Shown piece by piece: positions 35,932 to 46,753 of a stretch of 64,000 nucleotides of DNA. Positions within the stretch are counted from its first letter, which is position 1, and each line of letters begins with the position of its first letter. Made by a program: the position numbers and the translations under genes. Source of the DNA: Zygaena filipendulae (Eukaryota; Arthropoda; Insecta; Lepidoptera; Zygaenidae). Under the pieces are notes generated by a model. That model did no database searches. It had not been told where the DNA came from and saw only the letters and a list, made by a program, of their open reading frames with translations. The stretch is from positions 13,112,001-13,176,000 of the forward strand of contig OU015649.1 of assembly GCA_907165275.2 (NCBI GenBank), in the 5' to 3' direction.

Positions 35932-36176
35932 TTTAAACATGAATTATTTATTTATTAACATTCTGCTATATTATTAATCTTAATACAAAAGCTATTATTT
36001 GAAGGGAGCCGAAGAAAACGGAGCGGAAATTGAGTTAATAGCGTTTTCGTCACGGTTTCTTCATGCACAGCTTTCAGTAACGCTACCTTAAATCTTACAT
36101 TTTAATAATGCCTGATGAAGTTTCACTTCAAAAACATCTTATAATAAAATTATTGTCCCTTCAATTGGGTATTTTC

Positions 36177-36493
36177 CAGGGTATGAAAATCAAAATTTTA
36201 ATTAGTCCGTCAGATAAACAGTAAAAAATAATAGACACTTATTTTTTGCTTTTTCAAATTAATGAAAATTAACATTAATAAAGCGCATTTAAATTTAGGG
36301 TGGGGGACTCGTTACGTCATTATTCAGTATAAGCCCCGTACAAGCTGCACCGGGTTGTGATGTCACGCGAAATTTCAATTCAATGTATCGCCGTTATCTT
36401 TTGATTACGTAAAAAAATAAAATATGTATATGTGTCCAAATTTTTTTATTAATCTACACGACGGACTAAAAATAAAAATTTAGTCAAATAGCC
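36177..36493 (-). mobile_element. CRE-palindrome MITE, copy 5 (centre type B)
   Basis: Arms as in other copies. The centre reads AAGCCCCGTACAAGCTGCAC, shared with copies at 48560 and 60554. One CRE palindrome is altered to TTACGTCAT and the other to TGATGTCAC. Confidence 0.8.
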
Positions 36494-37570
36494 AATTCTA
36501 TCAGATCTGTCGTTGAAGCGTGCATACCGAATTTTCACTCTCTTCTATCACGTTTAGGCGCGTGGGAAATCCAAGTAAGATAACTAAATTTTAAAGTTAA
36601 ACTCTATACGGCTAAGTTATCAACTCGATTGCACATACAAAGTTAGACTCTCTGTGTTGTTACCGCCAGATGCGTTCATTTCAGATTTGGAAGTGCACCG
36701 ACGCGGACACTCGAGTCGTTGTATTTTAATGGGTATTTAAGAGACTACCTCCTACAACGTCACAAACTTACAAACGTACAATAATTCACAAACTCACAAA
36801 TTTTTGCTCTTTATAATTTAATGCACATGCTTAATGGGAGACATGAAACCTATGTGGTAAATTTATATAAATAAAACAAACAGTGCATTAATGAAAAACT
36901 GTGCAATAATGAGATTTCATAATTATAACATTTCTGCACTGTGTTGGTTCTAAGCAAAAAAGACGTCCTTCGTGCTCAGTTTTGTAGTGATTAATGATAA
37001 CATTACCTACTACATAAGTAGTTGAAAGAAAAATCTTAAAAGGTCTCATTTAATAACGAAGTCTGGTTAATTTACCCTCCAAGGTAGGATAGCATAGAAA
37101 TAGTAGGTGCTAGGATGCAGCAGCAAATTAATTAAGAACTCAGTCGCCAGTGCTCTAGAGCTTCAGTTTTAAATGGCATCAAAGGTAAATGTTATTTTTC
37201 AAATGGACGCAGATAAGCAATAACATGTTAACCCACAAAATGAAGTTACTGATTCAGAACGATTTATTGAGAGTTAGAGAACGTTTTTTAATTATGTGTT
37301 TACCTTATTACATTGTTTAAATATGTAACTAAATATTGAACATAAAAATTTGACACAAAATGGTGCTATAATTTTAAAACTTTAATTTAATCAAAATTTC
37401 TCCCGTGTCGGTTAACACACTATTGCTTATCTATGTCCAAATATACTTGGGTATTTTTATAACTTCCTTGAAATAAGAGTATAACGATATTTGCTTTTTT
37501 GTTAAAATATAACATTTTCTTAAAATGTACTAACGTCAACTGCATACCTACAGTAGGTATAATTTAGTAA
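36494..37570. other. AT-rich stretch, Helitron-like scrap
   Basis: A 5' Helitron-like scrap (caacgtcacaaacttacaaac ... gctctttataat) is at 36755-36820. Nothing else recognised. Confidence 0.35.
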
Positions 37571-37812
37571 CTTGCTGTTGCCCGCGGCTTCTCCCGCGTT
37601 AATTTACACTTTTGTCAAGTCATTTTCCATCCAATCAAGCCAATAATCCATCCTTCGGGAACAGCACTTTTTTCTGGATGATAGATACTTTAAGCTCTTC
37701 TGATAGGCACGTATGACAACGTGTATGCAAAAATTTCATGATAGGTTAAGTAGTTAAGACGAGAAGGCGTAACAAACGAATAAACAAACTCACATTCGCA
37801 TTTATTAGTTAG
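37571..37812 (-). mobile_element. Helitron-like repeat, reverse
   Basis: CTTGCTGTTGCCCGCGGCTT at the 3' end (CTAG mutated), body with GGCGTAACAAACGAATAAAC, then TTATTAGTTAGA at the 5' end. Confidence 0.65.
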
Positions 37813-37984
37813 AATTATTGCTCTTATCTAGACATCTCAGACGAAATCTAGACATATAAATAAAATGTAAGTGTCTATGTATTTGTAATTTCAAATTAAC
37901 AGCTTTGCACTAAATGCATAGGATGAAAGTATAGGTATACTTATGTACGGTACTAACATCAAAAAACCAATTTTTAAAATTTTT

Positions 37985-38182
37985 CTCTGTCTGTCTGACG
38001 TCGGTCTGTCAGACTGTCTTTCTGTTTGTTCCGGCTTATCTCTGAAACGGCTGGACCAATTTAGATGGGACTTTCACTCGCAAATAGTTAATGTTATAAG
38101 GAGTAACTTAGGCTACTTTTTATCCCAGAATTCTAGCGGCAACTCCGAAATTAACACGTGTGAAACCGCCGGGACCAACTAG
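37985..38182 (+). mobile_element. Helitron-like repeat
   Basis: Body with repeated GTCTGTC motifs, ATCCCAGAATTC, then GTGAAACCGCCGGGACCAACTAG/T. The 79-codon frame over it is repeat translation. Confidence 0.65.
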
Positions 38183-38248
38183 TTTAGGAATGAAAATTGT
38201 TAAAATTTTGTGCTGATTTTGTTGAGAGTACTTAACAAAGCGTACCTA

Positions 38249-38352
38249 ACCGCCGCACTCAGAGTCGACTTTAATGATTACTTTACTTTACTTTAATGAT
38301 TACTTATGATTACAAACTAAGTAATCATTAAAGTCGACTCTGAGTGCGGCCG
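38249..38352. mobile_element. palindromic MITE 'CCGCCGCACTCAGAG', internally deleted copy
   Basis: Only 104 bp: both outer arms (CGCCGCACTCAGAGTCGACT and its inverse) with the centre lost and a small duplicated TTTACTTTAATGATTACTT. TA flanks at 38247-38248 and 38353-38354. Confidence 0.85.
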
Positions 38353-38509
38353 TATGCGATTTACCTTTTGAATAACAAGGAAGATTTCTTTTATTATTAG
38401 TTCTCAACTTACAAAGTGCTTATTAGACGCCCACCCACTTATTTAGAGTTCCCTCGTCACTTTCTGTCAACGGGCTATTAAAAACGTTGAGTTGGTGACC
38501 TTTTCGGCA

Positions 38510-38883
38510 GAAATGTGAGTTTGTGAATTTATGAGTTTGTGACGTTGTAAGGGGTGATCTTTGGATTTACTGAACCGATTTTGAAAATTCTTTCACTTAT
38601 AGGAAGCTACGGTAACATAGGGTACCTACCTATTTTTCATCCCGGAATTCCCTCGGGAACTTCGAAATTACCGCGGGTGAAACCACGGGGGATAACTAGT
38701 ACATATTATAAAGAGGTAGTTTGTGAGTTTGTGAAGTTGCAGGGGGTAATCTCTGGAGTCTGGATCTACTGAACCGATTTTGAAAATTCCTTTACCAAAG
38801 TCACGCTATTTGTGAGTGTCATAGGCTCTATTGTACCCGGATTCCCGCGGGAACCCCGAAATTACCGCGGGTGAAACAGATAG
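38510..38883 (+). mobile_element. two Helitron-like repeats head to tail
   Basis: First copy ends GGGGATAACTAG at 38699 and is followed within a few bases by the ATTATAAAGAGG start of the second, which ends GTGAAACAGATAG near 38883. Tandem head-to-tail layout as at 11374. Confidence 0.7.
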
Positions 38884-39138
38884 TGTATTTTGTGTTTTCT
38901 TTATCTAAGTGGAATAAATGTTTGGACTGATTTAGTTACTCAATTATTTATTTATTTATTTTAGAGTTAGATGGATGTTAGTTACTCAATTATATCAGAA
39001 CGGCTGAACGGAGTTGGAGTTTGGCACAGAGATATAGATATAGTCTGGAATAGAACATAGGGTACTATTATCCTGGAATTAGCGCTAGAACTCCGAAATG
39101 AACACGGGTGGAACCCCGAGAAACTGTTTATTATTTTA

Positions 39139-39666
39139 CTAGCTGACCCCGGCGGTTTCACCCGTGGTTATTTCGGAGTTTCCGCAGGAATTCTGGGTTA
39201 AAAAGTACCCTATAACACTCAGGATCACTGTAGCTTCCTAAAAAAGAAAGAATTTTCCAAATCGGTTCAGTAGATCCAGAATAGGCATGTTGACTAATTT
39301 TTAATTTTTAGTCCGTCTTGTAGATTTTTAAAAAATATTGGACACGTATTTTTTCTTTTTTTACGTAATCAAAAAATAACGGCGATATATTGAGTAGAAA
39401 TTTCGCGTGACGTCACTATTCTGACAGTTTGTATGGCGGTTTTAGCGGTTAGTGACGTCACGACCCCCTCACTCTAAACTTTAATGCGCTTTATCTCTGT
39501 ATATATTAATTTATTTGAAAAAGGAAAAAATACGTGTCTATTGTTTTTTTATTTTTTAACTGACGGACTAATTAGAATTTCGATTTTCAAAAGTAGTCAA
39601 CATCCCCATTACCCCGTACAACGTCACAATCTCACAAACTTTTGCTCTTTATAATATTAGTGTAGA
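39139..39666 (-). mobile_element. Helitron-like repeat, reverse, split by a MITE
   Basis: CTAGCTGACCCCGGCGGTTT at 39139, body to AGTAGATCCAGA, then a 320-bp MITE, then ATTACCCCGTACAACG and the TC end at 39665-39666. Flanks are A and T. An intact family member for comparison reads ATCCAGAGATTACCCC. Confidence 0.8.
39284..39607 (+). mobile_element. CRE-palindrome MITE, copy 6 (centre type A), inside a Helitron-like repeat
   Basis: Tips AGGCATGTTGAC and GTCAACATCCCC; AT lies on both sides (39282-39283 and 39608-39609). Comparison with unbroken Helitron-like copies suggests AT as the duplicated target. Both GTGACGTCAC palindromes are intact. Confidence 0.9.
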
Positions 39667-40267
39667 TAGTCCCTTTAGATTTATTTAGTTTTTCTCTTAC
39701 CTATTTCTTTCTTTTATAAAACCGATCACAGAACCCTGTGTGCATGATTCAACTTTGCTTTCTTGAAAAGTGTCTGTTTTTGAGAACAGTGCCGGGGGCG
39801 AATATAATAATATGCTGCCTAGGGGTTGTGAGACGGAAAGTTATACAAACTGAAGGTCACGGCACTCAGAGGTCTAATTCCTATACGGATTTAGTTACCA
39901 ACTATAAACATGGATACAGATAAGTAATAGTGTGTTAACCCAAATTATAGCGTCATTTTGTGTCACCCCTTTTTTTACGTTTAACATTTTGTTGGTATTT
40001 GAACAATGTAATAAGATAAACACATAGTTAATAAACATTCTATAGATGTAACTTTCAATAAAGCGTTCTGTATCAATAACTTAATTTTGTGGGTGAACAT
40101 GTTATTGCTTGTCGGCGTCCATATAATATTAATAGCTGTTGTTGTTTAGTTTTATTTGATTATTCTTTATTTTGTTTTTTCTTTATTTTGTTATTATTTA
40201 ATTGTTTTCATTTGTGTTGTTCTGTATGTGTTCATTTGTGTAGTGTTTCTGCTCTTGCTTAACTAAA

Positions 40268-40300
40268 TCTTTCTTTCTTTCTTTTCTTTCTTTCTTTCTT
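40268..40300 (+). repeat. (TTTC)n microsatellite
   Basis: Short tetranucleotide run next to a reverse Helitron-like repeat at 40308-40500, at its CTAG-proximal side. Confidence 0.7.
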
Positions 40301-40307
40301 CTGTTCA

Positions 40308-40500
40308 CTGTGGTTTCGCTCGTGGTTATTTGGTAGTTCTCGCGGTAATTCCGGGATAAAAGTAGGTACCTTATTTCCTTTTCTGTATACCCCTGACTGG
40401 CTTGAATTACTGATGATCAACGGCTCAACAGCCGTTAGGGCGTGAAAGCGCAACAAACAAGCAAACAAACAAATTAACTCACTTTCGCATTTGTAATAAT
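40308..40500 (-). mobile_element. Helitron-like repeat, reverse, diverged
   Basis: GTGGTTTCGCTCGTGGTTAT, ATTCCGGGATAAAAGTAGG, TACCCCTGACTGG, GGCGTGAAAGCGCAACAAAC, ending TTCGCATTTGTAATAATA. The 122-codon - frame over it is not a gene. Confidence 0.65.
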
Positions 40501-40687
40501 AATTAAGTGAGTAGCTGTTGACCGCGTGTTTTTTTGAAACTACATTTGCTCCACTGCATATATCTCCCCTTCCTAAGATCGGATTGCAATAAATCAGTCT
40601 TTGTTTTAAATTAAAAAACCCGGTCACATTTTCTATAGCAGTTGTTGGGTTTGGGTAGCGCGTGTAGGTACCTATTGGAAATCAATT

Positions 40688-40909
40688 CTATTTTTTCTTA
40701 GACCGTTCTGGTGTGACATTAATGACTTTGTTCAATTTGTTCTTAAATATTTGCAATGTAGAGATGTGCCTTCTGACATTTTCATTGATACGGGGTCGTA
40801 CTTCTACTGAATTCTTCTGCTGCGGTAACACTAGTTCTTCTTCTAAACAACACAACGGATAACAGGTAACAATCATTATATACTTTAGAAGTAAAATTAT
40901 AGCAGACAT
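40688..40909 (-). CDS. candidate short secreted-type protein, 73 residues (tentative)
   Basis: From ATG at 40907-40909: MSAIILLLKYIMIVTCYPLC reads as a signal-peptide-like hydrophobic start, followed by LEEELVLPQQKNSVEVRPRI and a basic, amphipathic end (KNKLNKVINVTPERSKKK), stop at 40688-40690. An upstream in-frame ATG (41020) would give 110 residues. An alternative is that only the part after the acceptor-like TGTGTTGTTTAG is coding, as a last exon. No family recognised; no clear promoter or poly(A) signal. Confidence 0.28.
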   Translation of the reverse strand: MSAIILLLKYIMIVTCYPLCCLEEELVLPQQKNSVEVRPRINENVRRHISTLQIFKNKLNKVINVTPERSKKK

Positions 40910-41247
40910 CGGACGGACGTAATGCGAAGTCGAAGGAAGTGACGCGCATGAAATTAACAAGAGCGCAACCTTTAGGTATTCATTCAAGTGAAAGAACTGT
41001 AACTTCTTACGGGCACGCATAAGTATACACGCATTTTGAAGTGAAACTTCTTTGGTCTACGGAGGTTATGTTTTGTGACTGACTCAGTTGGTATACATTT
41101 TTCGGACGATAATATGTAGTCACCGAGAGCTTGAGCGCTTGTTCGATCCACAGCCCTAGGAACTTTGTTATAAGTTTCACTTCCGACGCGTGTACATGTT
41201 ATACAAAACGCACTCGGTTTTTATATGTATAGACAAGTAGGGATACG

Positions 41248-41420
41248 AATCTATATAATAAAAATTAATCGTCAAATGTGTTGGTAAGCGCATAACTTAC
41301 AAACGACTGCACCAAATTGGAAAATTGATTTTTTTTTGAGTTCGTTATTGTCAGGACAAGGTTTATATAAAAGAATTTTGGAGTTCCTGCGGGAATCCCG
41401 AAACTCACGCGGGTGAGTAT
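41248..41420 (+). mobile_element. Helitron-like or LINE-type repeat, diverged subfamily
   Basis: TCTATATAATAAAAATTAAT start, body GGTAAGCGCATAACTTACAA, 3' part GAGTTCCTGCGGGAATCCCG and ACTCACGCGGGTGAG. Resembles the tail at 6480-6548. Confidence 0.5.
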
Positions 41421-41568
41421 CATAAAATCATAAAGCTTTTTTTAATACAATGTAGGTAATTCACCTGAACGGTACAAAAACAGCGTTCGCGTGTCAACAG
41501 CACATTCCAGTGGAACTCAGCCTACACCAACAATTTGTTTTATCGTTACACTAGATAATCTGTTGTCC

Positions 41569-41653
41569 ATGGAATTTCCCCAGTTTGTTTCTATTTTCTT
41601 CGTGTATTTTATTGGAAAGGCTCAGGCTGTTCAACGAATGGATTACACGAAAG
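41569..41653 (+). CDS. candidate signal-peptide first exon (tentative)
   Basis: ATG at 41569 (context TCCATGG) encodes MEFPQFVSIFFVYFIGKAQA, a convincing signal peptide with a likely cleavage after AQA, then VQRMDYTK, and ends at AAAG|GTAAGC in phase 1. A pyrimidine-rich acceptor ending at 42017 opens a frame in the right phase (GWKMHSFKRFQRKWDCRNVF ... stop about 42100), which would complete a 57-residue secreted peptide; this join is inference. No family recognised. Confidence 0.28.
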
Positions 41654-42651
41654 GTAAGCTCTACTCGATGTGAATATAAATTCAAAGAGGTTGTTTTTAT
41701 TTTGCAGTAGATACATAGTAAGATGTTTGGTTTTCGAATTTGAAAATTATCTCTTTGATTTTAGAAAACTTCTTAATATTTGATTTTAAAAGATTCTATC
41801 GTTCGATTTACAAAGTCAATTTAAGTTTTGTGAAATCAAATTGGTTTTGTTCCAGTTTTTTGAGCTAACTCTCACAATTAAGTTGGTACCTACTCTATCC
41901 GGTAGGTCTCTGCAGTTTCACTCTTCGGGATTATCAAGGTCAGTGACATAATAATATATGCTCATAGATAAAGTAGTAAAAACGTCCTCCCCTCTCTGTG
42001 TCTCTTTTCAACTAAAGGGTGGAAAATGCATTCATTCAAACGCTTTCAACGGAAATGGGATTGCCGGAATGTTTTTTTAAACGTAGTCTATGTCGAAAAA
42101 TAATCTAACGGTAAAAAGGCCAGTAATAGCATAATAATTATTATGTACCTACCTATACGTGACGCAGAAAAAAAAACACCAAATCACACATTCGACAGAA
42201 AAAACTCAAATTAACCTCTATTATTATGGACAAATGCTTCAATTTTTAATCTTGATTTATAACAGAAACTCGAGAATTGTTATAAAAAAATATTTGAGAT
42301 GTTAATTAAAAATATTGTATAATGTGATGCGCACTCACAAAGTCACATGCTCGTCACATGAATAAAATATCAATAAACAATCTGGATATACGTACAAGGA
42401 AAAAGGTGCACCTTTAGTTTGAGGATAAAATAGGTAGATAGACGAATGTATAAGATACCTATCTGATATAATTAATTTCACACTTCTTATTTGGTATATT
42501 TTGTCCATTATTTGTTTTGCCTTTTAGCGTAGTTTTAGTCTGATTTTCAGCTGATTTCCATTGATATATCATCTTTAATTCGAGACAGGTGACGAAAACA
42601 ATTTATAAGTCGCCAAAACCATAGGCCAGTACCTAATATACTAACAGTTCC

Positions 42652-43182
42652 TTACGGCTTCACCCGCGTTAATTTAGAAGTTCCCGCAGAAATTTCGGGA
42701 TAAAAAGTACTTACCCTATGTCCTATTGTAGATATTATCTCAATGCCAAATTCCGTTCAACTCCGTTAAGCGTTTCTGGCGTGATTGAGTAACAAATAAA
42801 TATCCATCCATCCAAACTTTAACATTTATAATATAAGTAAGTACCTATAGCTATAGATCTAGAGCTAGACCTTTGCAACTCAGACATTTTGTTCACACAG
42901 CTGTTCTACAGAGCTCTACTAGCTATACGAATTCAATCCGTTTTTGTTCGATTTTCGAGTCTCCTTTGAAAGTTCTTTAAATTACCGGGATCATTCTTTA
43001 GTTAATTTTCAAGTTATAGATGTTCCCCGCGGTTTCACCTGCGTTAATTTCGCTGTTGCCACGGGGTTTTCAGGATAAAAATACCCTATGTCCTTCTCTT
43101 TACCTCTGACAACATGTACGCAAAATTTCATGACGATCGGTTGAGTAGTCCATTTCCCGAGGTTAAATCCGTTTCATCCTTA
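42652..43182 (-). mobile_element. Helitron-like repeats, reverse (two copies)
   Basis: Copy one near 42652-42840 (GGCTTCACCCGCGTTAATTT ... AACATTTATAATATAAG), copy two near 43022-43170 (CCCCGCGGTTTCACCTGCG ... TTCATGACGATCGGTTGAG). The second stops at the palindromic MITE at 43183. Confidence 0.65.
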
Positions 43183-43660
43183 CCGCCGCACTCAGAGTCG
43201 ACTTTAATGATTACTTAGTTAAGTATAGATTTTAAAAAACAAAACTGCCGCAATCAGACAAGTCTAATAAATTAATATTAATTGGCATTTAACTAATTAA
43301 GTTACATCTCATTAACCGCCGCACTCAGAGTCGACTTTAATGATTACTTAGTTAAGTAGGTATAGATTTTTAAAACAAAACTGCCGCAATCAGACAAGTT
43401 TCATAAATTAATGTTAGTTGGCATTTAACTAATTACATCTCATTAAATGCCAATTAACATTAATTTACTGAACGTCTCTGATTGCGGCAGTTTTGTTTTA
43501 AAAATCTATACTTAACTAAGTAATCATTAAAGTCGACTCTGAGTGCGGCCGTTAATGCCAATTAACATTAATTTACGGAACATCTCTGATTGCGGCAGTG
43601 TTGTTATAAAAATCTATACTTAACTAAGTAATCATTAAAGTCGACTCTGAGTGCGGCCAT
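43183..43660. mobile_element. palindromic MITE split by a second copy of itself
   Basis: The outer copy is 43183-43314 plus 43553-43660; the inner copy is 43315-43552. The inner one is bounded by TA (43313-43314 and 43553-43554) and sits in the centre of the outer one, at the CATTAAATGCC loop seen in intact copies. The outer copy is bounded by TA at 43181-43182 and 43661-43662. Confidence 0.92.
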
Positions 43661-43735
43661 TAGGTATTGATCCCCCTATTCACCCATCTGAAGTTGAATT
43701 TCCAAAACTCCAAAAAGATGTTTCTTTATTTGAAA

Positions 43736-44775
43736 CTAGCTGTCCCCCGCGGTAATTTCGGAGTTCCCGTGGGAATTTCGGCATAAAAAGTGCATACCTA
43801 CCCTATGTCACTCAGGACTACCGTAGCTTCCTATAAGTGAAAGATTTTTTCAAAATCGGTTCAGTAGATCCAGAGATTACAACCTCAAAAACTCACAAAC
43901 TTCAGACTTCCCACCGGGATTCCGGAATAAAAAGTACCCTAGGTCACTCAGAATCACCGTAGCTTAGTTATAAGTGAAAGAATATTCAAAATCAGTAGAT
44001 TTAGAGATTACAACCTTAAAAATTCACAAACTCCGGAGTTCCTGCGGGAATTCCGAGATAAAAAGTATCTTAGGTCACGAAGGATCACTGTATCTTCCTA
44101 TAAGTGATAGAATTTTCAAAATCGGTTCAGTAGATCCAGAGATTACCCCCCACAACGACACAAACTCATGAACTCACAAACTTTAGTTCTTTATAATATT
44201 AGTGTAGATGAACTAGCTGTTCCTCTTATGGTTTCACTCGCGTCAATTTTGGAATTCCTTCGGGAACTCTTTGTAGCGAGATGAAAATATTCTTCGTCAC
44301 TCAGGTAACCCTTTCAACATTCATCAGTGAATGAATTTTTAGAATCGTTTAGTAAGTATATTTTCAGAGATTTAGTATCTCCTTCATTCAAAGTTACAAA
44401 ACTTTACCTCTTCATAATATTTTTTCGTAAAATTTTGTATGCAAGGGGTTTCAGAGCGATTAATAGATCTAGCTATAGGTTTAATTTTTAGAAAACGTCG
44501 TTTTATCCATGTTTTCAGGCAATGAAAAAATGAGAGTTTGGTACTACAGCTTTTCTACTTAACAACAGATGGTGCTATTCTCAAAACTATATACTATATA
44601 TATTTGTATACATTAGCTATTTTCCACGGTCTCACCCGCGTTAGTTTCGAAGTTCCCATGGCAATTCCGGAATGTAAGGTACTCTATGTCGTTTTCTGGA
44701 ATCCTGACAACGCGTATACAACATTTCATGCAGATCGGTTCAGTAGTTGAAGCGTGAAGGTGTAATAACAAACAA
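43736..44775 (-). mobile_element. cluster of reverse Helitron-like repeats
   Basis: At least four units in the same orientation: about 43736-43905, 43906-44032 (3' tip missing), 44033-44212, and 44213-44440, with a further one at 44615-44775. Each has the GGAGTTCC-GCGGGAATTCC module, GATAAAAAGTACC and CAGTAGATCCAGAGATTAC; several lack the CTAG end. The array implies repeated insertion or segmental duplication. Confidence 0.7.
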
Positions 44776-45093
44776 CACAAAGTATGATTCGATTCTGATA
44801 ATTTTGCAGGACCATGTAACTTCGAAAAACGTAGGTAGGTGTCTGAACTCATGTGTAAGTACCTGCCTACTTTCAAAAAAATGGTTTGCGAATTTGAAAA
44901 CTTTGATACGGACAACTTACATACAAACACTGAAAGTTAAATAAAAGCTTGCTAAAAAGACGAACGGTAGGTACCTAATGTGTAAGATATAAATTATATT
45001 CTGATTTGAATAATAAGTAATATAAAACTTCTCATTTGGTATAATCATCTGTTTTATTTTATTAACTTTTGACAATCTCTGTTATCAGTCATG

Positions 45094-45099
45094 TTTATT
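45094..45099 (-). terminator. poly(A) signal of the glycine-rich gene
   Basis: AATAAA on the - strand, about 120 bases beyond the stop codon at 45221-45223. Confidence 0.5.
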
Positions 45100-45220
45100 A
45101 TTTATATAATATAGGTAGGTATATTGTTATATGTAAAAAGTCACAAATTAATTGGATCAATGGTAGGACTTAGGTGTAGGTGTTGTTGTGCTTCGGCCAA
45201 CAAAGCTGCCGTGTGCAGGT

Positions 45221-46701
45221 TTAGCGGCCGCCGCCGCCACCGATGTAGCCGCGGCCGCCGCCGCCACCGCTGTCGCCGCGGCCGCCGCCGGGTACCCAGC
45301 TGTAGGGTTGACTTTCGTATCTCGACTCCGCCGCCTCCAGAGCTTCGGGCTCGGCGAATGGCAGCGCTTCACCCGCAGGCGCGCGGTTCGACGGCGAAGC
45401 CGACGCGTGCGCAACGGCGATCAACGCCACACAAAAAATTAACAACTGAAACAATATTTATGTAAATATAGATTATTCATTAATTTAATTATTTTTATCC
45501 AGATAATAAATCGTAATTTAAGTTAGTAGATGCTGTTGGTTTTGAGATGTAAAGCATTGTCATAATATACCGACGTCGATCAAACTTTGTCGAAATAAAT
45601 TAGATTTTAGGTAAGTACTACAAGTCCTTTAGGTCGAAAATGACCACTTTCCTAAATCGACCACTTTCCTCAAACGTCCACTTTTCTAAAATGTCCACTT
45701 TGGTTTTCCCAAAAAGACCACTCTCCTAAAATGACCACTTTCCTACTACTTCGTTACTACTTCGTTTTCCTGAAATGACGACTTTCCTAAAATGTCCACT
45801 TTCCTAAAATGTCCAGGTAAAATTCAAACGATATACCTACCTATCATGGGAGCGTGAAATGGATAATAAATACTTATTGTTAGTGTCAACAAACTTATCA
45901 TACTTTAATGTAAGTACTTATGTAAGTAATTTTCATGAAACGATTCTATTTTTTTAAGTAGGTATAAATAAAAAAACTGTAGGTATAATACTTACTATAA
46001 TATCTTCGGAATATGAATATTAATGCTTGAACATTATCACATAGTGCGCAGTACTTTTTGGTAATAAAGTAAACAGAGTTTGAACAGACAACTAAAATAC
46101 CTATAGATACTCATTAGGTTTTTTTTTTTTTAAAACAAACCTAGAGTCAAGGAAAACACAAATTCTCTAGTCGATCCGAACAAAAACCACCTAGCGTAGC
46201 AGTCAGATTCGCTAATCAGCTGTTGAAGTAGTATAAATAGATCGAGAAAAATGTAGTTCAAAAGGTTCATTTATTAATTTTAGAAGGAAAGAAAAATAAA
46301 ATTATATGGGTATTCACACTGCTTTAGTGGGATTCAAACCCATTCCTTGCACGGTTATAGCAATATCACCAAAAATCACTAGATAAATATTATAAAACAA
46401 AGTCCGCCGCGTCTGTCTGTCTGTCGGTCTGTTAGCGATAAACTCATAAACTACTGAACGGATTATCATGCGGTTTTTACCAATAAATTCAAGACGAAGG
46501 TTGGAGAACATAGTATCTAATAAAAATTAGATGTTTAATTCGATAATTTTGCATGTATGACAGGAGTTAAAAAAGTAAGCACATTTTCACTAAAAATGAG
46601 AATTTTAGATGATACTGAACACAAATTAAATTAAAATTTTTCAATCTGTAAAGTTAATTTAGAATATTTATATATGAGAACGGGGTACTCACAGTCTTCA
46701 T
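45221..46701 (-). CDS. secreted glycine-rich small protein, two exons
   Basis: Coding exons 46693-46701 (ATG AAG ACT, then donor GTGAGT) and 45221-45445 (acceptor TGTTTCAG) join in phase 0 to give 77 residues starting MKTLLIFCVALIAVAHASAS. This is a classic insect signal peptide with cleavage likely after AHA. The mature part has an acidic Ala/Glu section (LPFAEPEALEAAESRYES), a QPYSWVPGG turn and a Gly-rich tail of GGGGGRGY-type repeats ending in Arg and TAA. The layout (tiny first exon carrying only MKT, TATA box, Gly repeats) is typical of small cuticular or secreted glycine-rich proteins of Lepidoptera; an antimicrobial role is a less likely alternative. It would be exported to the extracellular space. 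The exon is strikingly GC-rich because of Gly codons. The intron holds a minisatellite (45636-45815) and repeat scraps. Confidence 0.78.
45636..45815. repeat. minisatellite of 'AAATGWCCACTTTCCT'-type units
   Basis: About ten imperfect units of 16-20 bases (GACCACTTTCCTAAA, GTCCACTTTTCTAAAAT and variants), with one interruption containing a doubled TACTACTTCGTT. It lies inside the intron of the glycine-rich gene. Confidence 0.85.
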
Positions 46702-46745
46702 AGCGTCGGATCCTTCGTGTATGATGATATCCGTTGCACGGCACC

Positions 46746-46753
46746 TATATATA
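46746..46753 (-). promoter_or_regulatory. TATA box of the glycine-rich gene
   Basis: TATATATA on the - strand, 45 bases upstream of the ATG at 46701. This predicts a transcription start near 46720 and a leader of about 20 bases, as is common for insect cuticle-type genes. Confidence 0.6.

Noticed and set aside
43183..43660. CRISPR-like appearance from repeated units
   Set aside because: The repeats are two nested hairpin transposons with TA duplications, in a eukaryotic genome; no regular spacers.
45124..45465. Overlapping + frames (113 and 84 codons) and an 85-codon - frame over the glycine-rich exon
   Set aside because: Shadows of the GGN-rich exon of the - strand gene; only the frame with a signal peptide and spliced MKT start is supported.
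46310..46370. tRNA-like T-arm (TGGGTTTGAATCCCA on the - strand)
   Set aside because: No matching acceptor, D or anticodon arms; probably part of a tRNA-derived or other interspersed repeat.
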